DNA of 64,000 nt from an uncultured Mycoplasmatota bacterium (GTDB lineage: Bacteria > Bacillota_I > Bacilli_A > RF39 > UBA660), in NCBI GenBank assembly GCA_900549285.1, contig URNW01000005.1, forward strand, positions 3,873 to 67,872. Reading direction: 5' to 3'. The notes beneath the pieces were generated by a model. That model searched no databases. It worked only from the letters and a program-made list of their open reading frames with translations, and was not told the origin of the DNA. How positions within the stretch are numbered: position 1 is the first letter of the stretch; each line of letters begins with the position of its first letter. The position numbers were made by a program, and so were the translations under genes. Below, one piece after another: positions 27,525-37,578 of this stretch.

Positions 27525-28472
27525 TTAATGATTGTTTTTAATGTATTCAACTGTTTCTCTAACAGATTCATCAGATGTATGTTGTGCCTTCCATCCCGCA
27601 TTATGAATTTTAGTTAAATCATATTGAAATTTTGGAACATCACCTTTCCATCCACCTATTCCACCTGTGTAGTTATATTTTACATTATTATATCCTAATA
27701 CCTCGCACACTATATTAGCTATTGTAGTAACACTCGTTGCTGTTTCAACTCCCGCGTTATATATTTCAACGCCTTGTTTCATTTCTTTATCTAATGTAAA
27801 TTGTAAGATCGCATCCACTAAATCAAGTACATATAAATATGGTTTAGTTTGATGCCCATCACCTAAAATTTCTAATTCATTTGGATTTTTTTGTAATTTA
27901 CGAACAAAATCATAAATAACACCATGTGTTAAGTTAGGACCAATTACATTGGGGAATCTAAATATGACAGTATGCAAATCATTCATGAACGTATATGATG
28001 AAATAAATCCCTCACTTGCATATTTAGCACCACCATAATAAGAAATCGGACTTAAACCTCCTAATGTTTCTGTTAACATTTCTTGTTTATCTCCGTAAAT
28101 TGCCGAAGTTGAAGCAAAGAATAATCTTTTTATATTATTTCTTCTCATAAATTCTAGCGTACTGTATGTTGTCATAAAAGTATCGTTAAAATCTATGCTT
28201 GGCATTCTTCCGCCTTTTTGAATATCAGAATTTGCCGCTAAATGATATACTATATCAATCTTCTCATCTTTTAATGTTTCACAAAAATTTTCTGTTTCTT
28301 CAATATTTAAATTATAAAATTTATAATTTGGATTTTCTAAGAAGCAATCAACGTTTTCTTGGTGCCCCAACGTAAAATTATCAACGCAAACAACCTCTAA
28401 TCCTCTATTTAATAATTCTCTTACTAAATGAGTTCCTATGAACCCTGCTCCGCCTGTAACTAATGCTCTCAT
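27525..28472 (-). CDS. NAD-dependent nucleotide-sugar epimerase/dehydratase
   Basis: 315 aa extended SDR: GGAGFIGTHLVRELL (7-21), YHLAANSD, STSAIYG and the catalytic SYYGGAKYASEGF (YxxxK, near 148-152). The C-terminal half has VIGPNLTHGVIYDF and GDGHQTKPYLYVLDLVDAI, as in UDP-glucose 4-epimerase-like proteins. It is 12 bp from the heptose kinase gene, so a GDP-heptose or hexose epimerisation/dehydration is plausible but not shown. Confidence 0.85.
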   Translation of the reverse strand: MRALVTGGAGFIGTHLVRELLNRGLEVVCVDNFTLGHQENVDCFLENPNYKFYNLNIEETENFCETLKDEKIDIVYHLAANSDIQKGGRMPSIDFNDTFMTTYSTLEFMRRNNIKRLFFASTSAIYGDKQEMLTETLGGLSPISYYGGAKYASEGFISSYTFMNDLHTVIFRFPNVIGPNLTHGVIYDFVRKLQKNPNELEILGDGHQTKPYLYVLDLVDAILQFTLDKEMKQGVEIYNAGVETATSVTTIANIVCEVLGYNNVKYNYTGGIGGWKGDVPKFQYDLTKIHNAGWKAQHTSDESVRETVEYIKNNH

Positions 28473-28484
28473 TTTCTTTCCTCC

Positions 28485-29462
28485 TTAATTTACAAAAATG
28501 ACAGTTGTACCCTGATGATCGAATTTAAATTCCATTTCTGGCAAATCTTTCATTTCCTTTCTAAATTTTTCTTGTTCTTCTTCAGGAACATAAAACAAGA
28601 AAAATCCACTTCCTCCTGCACCTAATATTTTGCCTCCTTTGGCTCCAGCTTTTAAAGCTTTATCATACCATTCATCAAATTTAGGGTTTGATATTCCGCT
28701 TGCTAAAGTTTTTTTTATGATCCAGTTTTCATGTAAAATTTCGCCGACAGCATCAATGTTATTATGCTCCAATTCATACTTTAATTTATAAGTTAATTCG
28801 ACTATTCTTTTTTGGCCTTTTTCTTTTTCTTTAGCATTTATCATATTTTTTGACTGTTCTTTTAAAATGCTAGAAGCACTATGTTCTCCTCCAACATAAA
28901 GCATAATTAAATTTTTTTCTAATTGATTATATGCTTCTTTAGACATTAAAATAGGCTCCACAAATACACTTCCATCACGATTAAATTGATAATAGTTAAG
29001 ACCTCCATAAGCTGCTGCATATTGATCTTGTTTTCCTATAGGATTACCTAATTTATTAATTTCCATATCACAAGCCATTTGAGCTACTTCTTCATCGGAT
29101 ATATACTCCCTTTTTTGACATTTTAAATTTTTAATCAAGCCGACTGTAAATGCACTGGAAGAACCTAAGCCTGTACCTTGTGGTACATCTGCGATTGATG
29201 TGATCTCATATCCTTCTAATCCTTCTTGTTTTAAGCATTCCCTAAATATTGAATGCTCAATATCATCTAAATTGTGAACACATTCTGTTTTAGAATATTT
29301 TAATACGGTTTGTGTTTTATCAAAAGATGGATGAGATGTAATATACATATATTTCTTTATAGTTGTACTAATTACACATCCTCCATTTTTTTCATAAAAT
29401 GCTGGAAGGTCACTACCTCCACCGCATAAACTTACTCTAAAAGGTGTCTTTGTTATAACCAT
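28485..29462 (-). CDS. hddA: GHMP kinase, D-glycero-alpha-D-manno-heptose-7-phosphate 1-kinase-like
   Basis: 325 aa. ITKTPFRVSLCGGGSDLPAFYEKNGG at the N terminus, the ATP loop DVPQGTGLGSSSAFTVGL (about 93-110) and the C-terminal GAKGGKILGAGGSGFFLFYV (about 272-292) match the HddA branch of GHMP kinases. With GmhA and the GmhB/HddC fusion it completes a GDP-heptose route known from S-layer glycans. Confidence 0.9.
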   Translation of the reverse strand: MVITKTPFRVSLCGGGSDLPAFYEKNGGCVISTTIKKYMYITSHPSFDKTQTVLKYSKTECVHNLDDIEHSIFRECLKQEGLEGYEITSIADVPQGTGLGSSSAFTVGLIKNLKCQKREYISDEEVAQMACDMEINKLGNPIGKQDQYAAAYGGLNYYQFNRDGSVFVEPILMSKEAYNQLEKNLIMLYVGGEHSASSILKEQSKNMINAKEKEKGQKRIVELTYKLKYELEHNNIDAVGEILHENWIIKKTLASGISNPKFDEWYDKALKAGAKGGKILGAGGSGFFLFYVPEEEQEKFRKEMKDLPEMEFKFDHQGTTVIFVN

Positions 29463-29482
29463 ACATTAATACCTCTATCTTT

Positions 29483-30223
29483 CTAATTTTCTTTTAATTG
29501 TTTATCATAATAGGATTTACATACTTTTTTGGCACTTCCCATCATAATAATTTTGCCATGTTCTAACCACACTACTTTATTACATATTTCTTTAATTGAT
29601 TCTAAAGAATGAGAAACATATAATACCGTTGTACCTCCTTTAATCATAGACATCATTTTATTTTTACTTTTTTCTTGAAATTTAATATCGCCTACTGATA
29701 ATATCTCATCAACTATCAATATTTCTGGATCGACAATCGTAGAGATAGAAAAGGCTAACTTTGCGACCATACCTGATGAAAAGTTTTTAACTGGTACATC
29801 TAAAAATTCTCTTAATTCTGAAAACTCCACTATTTCATCAAATTTAGAATTTAAAAATTCTTTGGAATACCCTAATATTGCTCCATTTAAGTATATATTC
29901 TCACGGGCTGTTAAGTCACCATCAAAACCTGCTCCTAATTCAATCATAGGAGATATAACTCCATCTACTTCGACACTTCCCTCGGTTGGTTTCATCACTC
30001 CACTTACTACTTTTAAAAGAGTGCTTTTCCCAGCTCCATTAGAGCCAATTAATCCTACTACATCTCCTTTTTCTACGTTAAAAGTAATATTTTTTAAAGC
30101 CCAAAAATCGCTTTTTTTTACTCTTTTTCTTTTATCAAATAATCTAATAAAAATCATTTTAAGAGAGTTATCTTTTTCGATTCCTAAGTTAAATCGCATA
30201 CCTACATTTTTTATTCTAATCAT
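29483..30223 (-). CDS. ABC-2 glycan exporter ATPase (TagH/Wzt-like)
   Basis: 246 aa. Walker A GSNGAGKS (about 62-69), Q-loop region, signature FSSGMVAKLAFSI, Walker B ILIVDEILSVGD and H-loop VSHS. The N-terminal 'LKMIFIRLFDKRKRVKKSDFWALKNI' is typical of polysaccharide/teichoic-acid exporters. It lacks the C-terminal glycan-recognition extension of Wzt. Paired with the permease 9 bp upstream. Confidence 0.93.
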   Translation of the reverse strand: MIRIKNVGMRFNLGIEKDNSLKMIFIRLFDKRKRVKKSDFWALKNITFNVEKGDVVGLIGSNGAGKSTLLKVVSGVMKPTEGSVEVDGVISPMIELGAGFDGDLTARENIYLNGAILGYSKEFLNSKFDEIVEFSELREFLDVPVKNFSSGMVAKLAFSISTIVDPEILIVDEILSVGDIKFQEKSKNKMMSMIKGGTTVLYVSHSLESIKEICNKVVWLEHGKIIMMGSAKKVCKSYYDKQLKEN

Positions 30224-30231
30224 TTTTCCTC

Positions 30232-31047
30232 CTATAAATAATAAATAAATTTATTTTGTTTCCTTTTGAAAATATAGGCACCTATTACCATCATGCCAAA
30301 TCCTGATAAAAAGCAAACTAATAAATAAAGAGGCGTAGGTGCGGTAGCATTTAAGATAATTTCTCGTGTTGCGTTTATATAAATATATAAGGGATTTAAT
30401 TTAAAAATATTTTGAAGCGTTTCTGGTAAAATAGAAATACTATAAAATATAGGTGTAAAATAATTAAGTATGGTAATCATTATTCCCCATATATATATCA
30501 TATCTCTTAGAAATACAGAAACTGTAGCTAAAATATAGCCAACTCCCACTACAAACATAAACATGCAAAGATAAATAAACGGAAGTAATAAATAATAAAT
30601 ATTTATATAACATTTTGTTCCCTCAGCTGCATTTCCTGAAAATAATATTATCAGCAATAAGGGTAGTAATGATAATACAAAATTAATTCCGACAAATATA
30701 CATTTTGCAACAGGAAAAATATATTTTGGTATATATACTTTATTGATTAAACTAGAATTTCCAATGATTGCTCCCATAGCATTATTCGTTGCTTCACTAA
30801 AGTAGTTAAATATAACTAACCCTGTCATTAAATAAACTAAATAATTTACTCCTTCCATACTAAACTTAAACATATTGGAAAATACTATGGCCATTACCAT
30901 CATCATAAGTAATGGATACAAAACACTCCATAAAATTCCTAGTACACTTCTTTTATATTTTACTTTAAAATCCCTTATTACTAATTGTTGAAGTAAAAAC
31001 TTATATTTTGTTATATTATAATATATATTTTTTACTGATTGAATCAA
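30232..31047 (-). CDS. ABC-2 glycan exporter permease (TagG/Wzm-like)
   Basis: 271 aa with six membrane helices. LVIRDFKVKYKRSVLGILWSVLYPLLMM is the amphipathic interface and first helix of ABC-2 polysaccharide permeases. 'NPLYIYINATREIIL' is the re-entrant loop region. Exports the lipid-linked glycan built by this locus. Confidence 0.93.
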   Translation of the reverse strand: MIQSVKNIYYNITKYKFLLQQLVIRDFKVKYKRSVLGILWSVLYPLLMMMVMAIVFSNMFKFSMEGVNYLVYLMTGLVIFNYFSEATNNAMGAIIGNSSLINKVYIPKYIFPVAKCIFVGINFVLSLLPLLLIILFSGNAAEGTKCYINIYYLLLPFIYLCMFMFVVGVGYILATVSVFLRDMIYIWGIMITILNYFTPIFYSISILPETLQNIFKLNPLYIYINATREIILNATAPTPLYLLVCFLSGFGMMVIGAYIFKRKQNKFIYYL

Positions 31048-31080
31048 TTTTACACCAACTTTCTATTTTATTATAGCAAA

Positions 31081-32151
31081 TTATTTTTTTCCTTTCAACT
31101 TTTTATATTTTCTCTTACTATGATCATATAATATATCTGTTTTTAAAACAACGAATAGTAGTAAAATCATTAAGGCAACATAAATGGCAATTGCTAATTT
31201 ATTATCACCTAAGACATAAAAGATAGATACAGCTGCAAATAAAATGTTGATAAAATAGATAATTAAAATACTAGCCATTGGAGAATAACGCATTTTAAGT
31301 AATTGGTGATGGAAATGTTCCTTATCGGCTACTCCAATATTTTGATGTTTTAATAATCTTCTTAATATTGCAAAAACAGTATCAAATATAGGAATAGCTA
31401 AAATACATAATGGAACAATTAAAGAGGTAATGGTTGTTACCTTGAAACCTAATAAAGCAATAATTGAAATCATATATCCTAAAAATAAGCTTCCTGTATC
31501 TCCCATAAAGATTTTAGCAGGAGGAAAATTATGGATTAAAAAACCTAATGTTGCTCCTAACATAATGATAGACAATATAATATCTAACCCACCTATTTGA
31601 TTTATTAAAAAAGCAATAATAGCAATCGTTAAAAAATATATTGATGATACGCCTGCAGCTAGTCCATCTAATCCATCTATAATATTAATAGAATTTGTTA
31701 TTGCTACAATAAAAAGAGTAGACACAACATAACTTATATATTCATTCATATAAAATTTTAAGCCAAACAAACTAATTTCAGTTAAATTAATTTGTCCATA
31801 TATTACGACGAATAAAGCTGCAAAAATTTGGGCTAGCAACTTATATCTTGCTTTAATAGGTTTAATGTCATCAAAAATACCTGTTAATATTAATATAAAA
31901 CCACCTATTAAAATAGATAACATTTGCGTATTTACTTCCCCAAAAATAGCATATCCAATCAAAAAGGCAATATAAATAGCTAAGCCACCTAATCTTGGCA
32001 TTGGCTTTTTATGAATTTTTCTAGCATTAGGATAATCTAACGCACCAACATGAATAGCAATTTTTTTGGCTATGGGTGTTAATAAAGCACTTAGTAAGAA
32101 GGTAATTGCTACAATTATAAAGACATTAAATCCATTCACTTCTAAATTCAT
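31081..32151 (-). CDS. tagO: Undecaprenyl-phosphate GlcNAc-1-phosphate transferase
   Basis: Start ATG 32151 is preferred to GTG 32160 because AAGGTGG fits it; the product is 356 aa with about 11 membrane helices. DYPNARKIHKKPMPRLGGLAIY (cytosolic loop), NIIDGLDGLAAGVSSIY (catalytic Asp pair), FMGDTGSLFLGY and HFHHQLLKM are all MraY/WecA-family active-site loops. It starts wall-glycan synthesis at the head of the locus, under the promoter at 32172-32200. Confidence 0.95.
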   Translation of the reverse strand: MNLEVNGFNVFIIVAITFLLSALLTPIAKKIAIHVGALDYPNARKIHKKPMPRLGGLAIYIAFLIGYAIFGEVNTQMLSILIGGFILILTGIFDDIKPIKARYKLLAQIFAALFVVIYGQINLTEISLFGLKFYMNEYISYVVSTLFIVAITNSINIIDGLDGLAAGVSSIYFLTIAIIAFLINQIGGLDIILSIIMLGATLGFLIHNFPPAKIFMGDTGSLFLGYMISIIALLGFKVTTITSLIVPLCILAIPIFDTVFAILRRLLKHQNIGVADKEHFHHQLLKMRYSPMASILIIYFINILFAAVSIFYVLGDNKLAIAIYVALMILLLFVVLKTDILYDHSKRKYKKLKGKK

Positions 32152-32171
32152 GTGTACCACCTTATGTTTTT

Positions 32172-32200
32172 ATTATACCAGTAAATTGAAGATTAGTAAA
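32172..32200 (-). promoter_or_regulatory. Promoter of tagO and the glycan locus
   Basis: TTTACT (32195-32200), a 17-bp spacer with extended TGG, and TATAAT (32172-32177) on the minus strand. Confidence 0.75.
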
Positions 32201-32218
32201 AGATTATTTTTTAATAAC

Positions 32219-32247
32219 GTAAAAAAGTGCTTTTCTTTAGCACTTCT
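32219..32247 (-). terminator. Terminator of the cysS/YugP-like transcript
   Basis: AAGTGCT and AGCACTT arms (7 bp) with a T run on the minus strand, just after the stop codon at 32252. Confidence 0.75.
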
Positions 32248-32251
32248 TATT

Positions 32252-32884
32252 TTATCTAAAATAATTAATAAAACTATATGGTAATGTTGCAAGTCTCGAT
32301 AAAATTAATAATAAACAATTATTTTGATATGCTTCTACTGGTTTTATTAATTTTTCTTTTTTGATTAATTTATATAATTTGTTTAATTCTTCTTCTGATT
32401 TAAACAATGATGATATCAAAATAAATTCAATAATAAAAGATATTATAAAAAGTAATAAACCTATACGTATGATTAAGATATTATTAGCAAAAGCTCCTAA
32501 TATAATTAAAATATAACTTGCTATTACTAAAAACGAATTCAATTTTCTCCCTGTTGCTACATTTTTTCTTTCTAAGTCTGTTTCTAGAGCAACATTAAAG
32601 GCAGTTATTCCAGCATAAATATCTTCTCCATCAAAGACATCTGGGGATAATTTAATCACATTTCGCTCTTTGTTATAGTGATCTAAATATTTTCCACTTT
32701 TTTTAATAATATGTGGTTCTTCTTGACAATATATGGAAGATACTTTTCTTGCTATGTCAAAACCTGATAAGTTAGTCTCATTTTTTATATTTTTGGTTGT
32801 TTTTACCACACTTCTAAAGAGTAAGTTTATTAAAATCACTAATACAACAATTATTATAAATAATATATCAACAATTATTCCCAT
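32252..32884 (-). CDS. YugP-like membrane protein lacking the zinc-protease motif
   Basis: 210 aa with an N-terminal membrane helix and two or three C-terminal ones. 'SGKYLDHYNKERNVIKLSPDVFDGEDIYAGITAFNVALE' follows the conserved YugP block (LTDHYDPR..VRLS..VY...SI.A..VAAHEVGHA). The HEVGH metal-binding motif is replaced by FNVAL at residues 96-100. The family fold is therefore recognisable but zinc-dependent proteolysis is not expected. It overlaps cysS by one base. It may be a regulatory pseudo-protease. Confidence 0.7.
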   Translation of the reverse strand: MGIIVDILFIIIVVLVILINLLFRSVVKTTKNIKNETNLSGFDIARKVSSIYCQEEPHIIKKSGKYLDHYNKERNVIKLSPDVFDGEDIYAGITAFNVALETDLERKNVATGRKLNSFLVIASYILIILGAFANNILIIRIGLLLFIISFIIEFILISSLFKSEEELNKLYKLIKKEKLIKPVEAYQNNCLLLILSRLATLPYSFINYFR

Positions 32885-34269
32885 TATCTTACCTCATAAA
32901 TAGTTCCTTCTCTAGTATCTTTTAAAGTAATTCCTTGTTCTTCTAATTCTTCTCTTATTGAGTCCGCTAAGGCAAAATCCTTATTTTTCTTAGCATTATT
33001 TCTTTTTTCGATCATTTCTTTAATGTATGCTTCATCTATGTTTTTTTCTTCTGTTTTCAGTAGATCTAATGATAACACTTTATCCATCTGTTCTATTACT
33101 TTTATTTTAGTAGTATCATTTGTATCTTCTTTTAACAAATCATAAAGTAAAGTAATTGCATTCGCTGTATTCATATCATCTTCGAGACATTCTTTAAATT
33201 TAGTAATGTATATAGTTTTTATGCTTTCATCTACACTACCATCCTTTGAAAGGCTATTTACTTTTGATTTTAATTTTTTATAAGCATTTTGGGCTCCAGA
33301 AAGTGATTCTAAGCTAAAAGTTAATTGTTTACGGTAATGACTAAGCAGAACCATAAAGCGATAACTTAAAGGATTAAAGCCTTCTTCTTCTAAAAAAGAT
33401 ACAGTTAATACTTTTCCTTTGGATTTACTCATTTTACCCGTAGCATCATTTAGGTGTTCCCCATGAACCCAATATTTACACCAATTATGCCCAATGAATG
33501 CTTCACTTTGAGCAATTTCATTGGTATGATGTGGAAAAATATTATCGACACCTCCACAATGGATATCTAAATATTCGCCAAGATATTTTAAAGAAATACC
33601 AGAACATTCAATATGCCATCCTGGATATCCTTTGCCAAATGGACTATCCCATTTAAGTTCTTGCGAATCAAATTTTGATTTTGTAAACCATAAAACAAAG
33701 TCTGTCTTATTTTTTTTGTTGGTATCTTCTTCTACTGTATCTCTAACTCCACTTATTAGCTCTTCTCCAACATGATTCGTAAGTTTGTAATAATCGTGTA
33801 ATTTTGAAGTATCAAAATAAATGTTTCCTCCTGCTTTATATGCATATCCATTTTCTAATAATTTTGTAATTATTTTAATATATTCCTCAATGTTATCTGT
33901 TGCTGAACTTACAATATCTGGCTTTTTAATATTTAGTTTTTCTGTATCTTTAAAAAAAGCATCTGTATAAAATCTAGCTATATCTAATACTGTTTTATGC
34001 TCTTTTTTAGCACTATTAACCATCTTGTCATCACCAGTATCAGCATCACTTGTTAAGTGTCCTACATCTGTGATATTCATAACACGAGTTACATCATATC
34101 CTAAAAATCTTAGCGTTTTTTCCAAAATATCTTCCATAATATAGGTTCTTAAATTTCCTATATGAGCATAGCTATAAACTGTTGGACCACAGGTATACAT
34201 CTTTACAACTCCCTCTTCCCAGGGAATAAAATCTTCTATTTTTCTTGTTAAAGTATTATAAAGTTTCAT
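32884..34269 (-). CDS. cysS: Cysteinyl-tRNA synthetase
   Basis: 461 aa, normal length. YTCGPTVYSYAHIGNLRTY carries the zinc Cys and HIGH-type motif, ECSGI and the HTNEIAQSEA segment complete the zinc site, and GKMSKSKGK is the KMSKS loop (about 265-273). The C-terminal anticodon domain ends KDTREGTIYEVR. Its promoter has TATAAT around 34295. Confidence 0.97.
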   Translation of the reverse strand: MKLYNTLTRKIEDFIPWEEGVVKMYTCGPTVYSYAHIGNLRTYIMEDILEKTLRFLGYDVTRVMNITDVGHLTSDADTGDDKMVNSAKKEHKTVLDIARFYTDAFFKDTEKLNIKKPDIVSSATDNIEEYIKIITKLLENGYAYKAGGNIYFDTSKLHDYYKLTNHVGEELISGVRDTVEEDTNKKNKTDFVLWFTKSKFDSQELKWDSPFGKGYPGWHIECSGISLKYLGEYLDIHCGGVDNIFPHHTNEIAQSEAFIGHNWCKYWVHGEHLNDATGKMSKSKGKVLTVSFLEEEGFNPLSYRFMVLLSHYRKQLTFSLESLSGAQNAYKKLKSKVNSLSKDGSVDESIKTIYITKFKECLEDDMNTANAITLLYDLLKEDTNDTTKIKVIEQMDKVLSLDLLKTEEKNIDEAYIKEMIEKRNNAKKNKDFALADSIREELEEQGITLKDTREGTIYEVR

Positions 34270-34511
34270 AGCAAACTTCCTTTCTTATTAATATTATATT
34301 ATAAAGTGTTCATAAATGAAAGATTTAATTGTTTTAGAAATTTGATACTTAAAAATTTTAATATTTTGAGATATGGAAAGAATTATTTTAAATCATAAAA
34401 TACCAGACTTTTTTCATCAGCAATATTAATCATAGTTTTTACTTTTAGGGTATTACTACACATCAAATTTCATACCAAAAGTACATTCCAATCAATTAAA
34501 ATAAGAAAGAA
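34270..34511. other. Intergenic stretch without a recognisable gene
   Basis: About 240 bases between cysS and pflA. The right-hand 30-40 bases hold the cysS promoter and ribosome binding site. The rest has short broken frames on the minus strand and no RNA structure I can support. Confidence 0.5.
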
Positions 34512-35231
34512 TTAGACTTCTTCCTTATATATTTTCATAAAGTTTTGATATAACTCTTCACATTTTTGAATATCCATTTCCGAAACATTTTGCAATGGGT
34601 TTTTTATTTTTAATTTTTTATATTTAGAAAATCCTAAATGATGGAATGGGAGAAATTCAATTTTTTCAATATTCTTTATTTTTTTTAGATATATTGCTAG
34701 CTCCTGTAAATAAGTTTCATTATCCATAATTCCTGGGACTATTACTTGTCTTATCCAAACAGGTTTATGACTTTTATTTAAACATTCAATAAATTTTTCA
34801 CTTTCAGAAATATCTAATCCTGTTAGCTTTTTATATTCTTCTTTATTGGGATGTTTGATATCTAAAATAACTAAATCAATTAATGATAAAAGTTCTTCAT
34901 ATTTACCTATTCCAACACCTGCTGTGTCTATGGCTATATGAATGTTTTCACTTTTTAATTTTTTACAAATATCTATTAGAAAATCTATTTGTAATAATGG
35001 TTCACCACCTGAGAATGTTACACCACCATGGTTTCGTTTAAAATAAGGTTTATTGCGAATGATTTTAGCAACTAATTCGTCTGCCGTGTAATTTAAAGAT
35101 CCCATTTTCCACATTTCAGGATTATGACAATATAAACATCTTAATTTGCAACCATTTAAGAAGATTACAGTTCTTATTCCTGGTCCATCAACTAGTCCAA
35201 ATGTTTCAATAGAATTAACACTTACCTTCAT
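34512..35231 (-). CDS. pflA: Pyruvate formate-lyase activating enzyme
   Basis: 239-aa radical SAM enzyme that installs the glycyl radical on PflB. GPGIRTVIFLNGCKLRCLYCHNPE contains the CxxxCxxC cluster motif (29-36), followed by GGVTFSGGEPLLQ and the LDIKHP segment. It overlaps the pflB stop by one base, so the two are coupled. Confidence 0.97.
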   Translation of the reverse strand: MKVSVNSIETFGLVDGPGIRTVIFLNGCKLRCLYCHNPEMWKMGSLNYTADELVAKIIRNKPYFKRNHGGVTFSGGEPLLQIDFLIDICKKLKSENIHIAIDTAGVGIGKYEELLSLIDLVILDIKHPNKEEYKKLTGLDISESEKFIECLNKSHKPVWIRQVIVPGIMDNETYLQELAIYLKKIKNIEKIEFLPFHHLGFSKYKKLKIKNPLQNVSEMDIQKCEELYQNFMKIYKEEV

Positions 35232-37459
35232 TAAATCCTCTCATGGAAAGTTCTTGAAATTACTTCTTCTTGTTGTTTGCGGGTTAAGCGGTTAAATCTT
35301 ACAGCATATCCAGATACTCTTATGGTTAATAATGGATATTTATCTGGGTTTTCCATTGCATCCATTAATGTCTCTCGATTTAAAACATTTACATTTAAAT
35401 GATGAGCGCCTTTAGTAAAATAACCATCTAATAAACTTATTAGGTTTTCTATTTGTTCTTCTTTTGTATGACCTAAAGCACTAGGGATAATTGAGAATGT
35501 ATTAGAAATACCATCCCGACAACATTTGGCATATTCTAATTTAGCAACTGAATTTAAAGAGGCTATAGCGCCAGATTCATCTCTTCCATGCATTGGATTC
35601 GCTCCTGGAGCAAATGCAACGCCTTTTTTTCTTCCATCTGGAGTGGAACCAGTTTTTGTACCATAAACAACGTTAGATGTAATCGTTAAAACGGATAAAG
35701 TCGGTTCAGCATCACGATAACATTTATGTTTGGCAAGTTCTTCATAAAATACTTGCGTAACTTCCTTCGCTATATCATCTACTCGATCATCATCATTTCC
35801 ATATTTAGGGAATTCTCCTTCAATTTTAAAATCTATGGCAATTCCTTCTTCATTTCTGATTGGATAAACTTTTGCATATTTAATCGCTGATAAAGAATCC
35901 GCTACAACTGATAAACCTGCTATACCATAAGCCATTAATCTTCTTACATGTGTATTATGTAAAGCCATTTGTCCAGCTTCATAGGCATACTTATCATGCA
36001 TATAATGAATAATATTCATGGCATTAGAATATACTTCAGCTACTTTTGCTAACATTTTAAAGTAATTTTCTTTTACTGTTTCATAATCTAGTACTTCATC
36101 TGAATTCTTAGCAAATCCTTCAATTACTAATGTATTTTTTATTTCATCTACGCCTCCATTAATTGAATAGAGTAGTGCTTTGGCTAAATTGCATCTTGCT
36201 CCAAAAAATTGCATGTCTTTACCTTCACGCATTGCTGATACACAACAAGCAATAGCATAATCATCACCATATAATGGACGCATAACATCATCATTTTCAT
36301 ATTGAATAGCATCTGTATCAATACTCATTTTTGCACAATATTTTTTGAAGTTTTCTGGCAGATACTCACTCCATAATACCGTCATATTTGGCTCTGGGGC
36401 TGGATCTAAATTCGTTAGAGTATGAAGGAGGCGATAACTTGTTTTAGTAACCATACTTTCTTTTGATTCGGTAATACCTCCAATAGATGCAGTAACCCAT
36501 GTTGGATCACCTGAAAATAATTCGTCATAATCTGGTGTTCTTAGGTGTCTTACCAATCTTAATTTAATAACAAACTGATCAATTATTTCTTGAATTTCTT
36601 TTTCTGTTATCGTTCCTTCTTCTAAATCTCTTTCAAAATAAATATCAAAGAAAGCATCTACACGTCCTAGACTCATTGCTGCACCATTATTTTCTTTTAC
36701 AGCGGCTAAATAAGCAAAATAAGTCCATTGAACTGCTTCTTTACTATTTTTAGCTGGTTTTGAAAGATCAAATCCATAACGACTAGCCATTTTCTTTATT
36801 GCCTTTAAGGCTTTTATTTGCATAGATACATCTTCTCTTAATTGAATTAGTTCTCTATCCATTGGACCTATTAAATCCGATAAATCTTTTTTCTTCTCTT
36901 CAATTAAATAGTCAATACCATATAGTGCAACTCTTCTATAATCGCCAATAATACGTCCTCTTCCATAAGCATCTGGAAGTCCTGTTAATAAACCTGCATG
37001 GCGTGCTCTTTTAATTTCATCCGTATATGCATCAAAAACGCCATCATTATGGGTTTTACGGAATTCATTTAAGTATTTATCTACTTCTGGATTTAGTTTA
37101 TAACCATAAGCTTCTAATTCTTCATGAACCATACGAATGCCACCATATGGGTTTACAATTCTCTTTAGTGGCTGATCCGTTTGAAGACCTACAATACAAT
37201 CATCTTCACTACATATATATCCTGCATCAAAAGCATCAATTCCTGACATATGATCTACATCTATGTCTAATACTTTCTTTTTTAATTCTTCTTTTAATAA
37301 TTCTGTACAAATTCCCCATACTTTTTGCGTTTTTTGGGTGGGACTCTCTAAAAATTTTTCATCTCCATTATAAGCTCTATAATTTTTTTTAATAAAATCA
37401 CTTACATTAATTTCTTCCGTCCAAAGACCATTTTTAAAATTTTTCCATTCTTCTTTCAT
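35231..37459 (-). CDS. pflB: Formate C-acetyltransferase (pyruvate formate-lyase)
   Basis: 742 aa. Catalytic Cys pair in [19 protein letters not shown] (about 404-420) and the glycyl-radical site [13 protein letters not shown] near the C terminus (about 717-729). Converts pyruvate and CoA to acetyl-CoA and formate; oxygen destroys the radical form, so the host ferments anaerobically. GGAGG ribosome binding site before ATG 37459. Confidence 0.98.
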   Translation of the reverse strand: MKEEWKNFKNGLWTEEINVSDFIKKNYRAYNGDEKFLESPTQKTQKVWGICTELLKEELKKKVLDIDVDHMSGIDAFDAGYICSEDDCIVGLQTDQPLKRIVNPYGGIRMVHEELEAYGYKLNPEVDKYLNEFRKTHNDGVFDAYTDEIKRARHAGLLTGLPDAYGRGRIIGDYRRVALYGIDYLIEEKKKDLSDLIGPMDRELIQLREDVSMQIKALKAIKKMASRYGFDLSKPAKNSKEAVQWTYFAYLAAVKENNGAAMSLGRVDAFFDIYFERDLEEGTITEKEIQEIIDQFVIKLRLVRHLRTPDYDELFSGDPTWVTASIGGITESKESMVTKTSYRLLHTLTNLDPAPEPNMTVLWSEYLPENFKKYCAKMSIDTDAIQYENDDVMRPLYGDDYAIACCVSAMREGKDMQFFGARCNLAKALLYSINGGVDEIKNTLVIEGFAKNSDEVLDYETVKENYFKMLAKVAEVYSNAMNIIHYMHDKYAYEAGQMALHNTHVRRLMAYGIAGLSVVADSLSAIKYAKVYPIRNEEGIAIDFKIEGEFPKYGNDDDRVDDIAKEVTQVFYEELAKHKCYRDAEPTLSVLTITSNVVYGTKTGSTPDGRKKGVAFAPGANPMHGRDESGAIASLNSVAKLEYAKCCRDGISNTFSIIPSALGHTKEEQIENLISLLDGYFTKGAHHLNVNVLNRETLMDAMENPDKYPLLTIRVSGYAVRFNRLTRKQQEEVISRTFHERI

Positions 37460-37480
37460 ATATTACCTCCATGCTAAAAT

Positions 37481-37486
37481 ATTATA
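37481..37486 (-). promoter_or_regulatory. -10 box of pflB-pflA
   Basis: TATAAT on the minus strand about 22 nt before the start, with a weak TAAACA -35 at 17 bp. Confidence 0.5.
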
Positions 37487-37578
37487 TCATTAATCATTCG
37501 CTCTGTTTAGATTATTTTTTCTTATTTGTCATAATTTTGATATGTTTAATTAATGTAAATTAAGGTAAACTATTAGTA

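Noticed and set aside
34380..34500. Possible transposase relic between cysS and pflA
   Set aside because: Only a 28-codon frame with no family motif; not enough to support a pseudogene.
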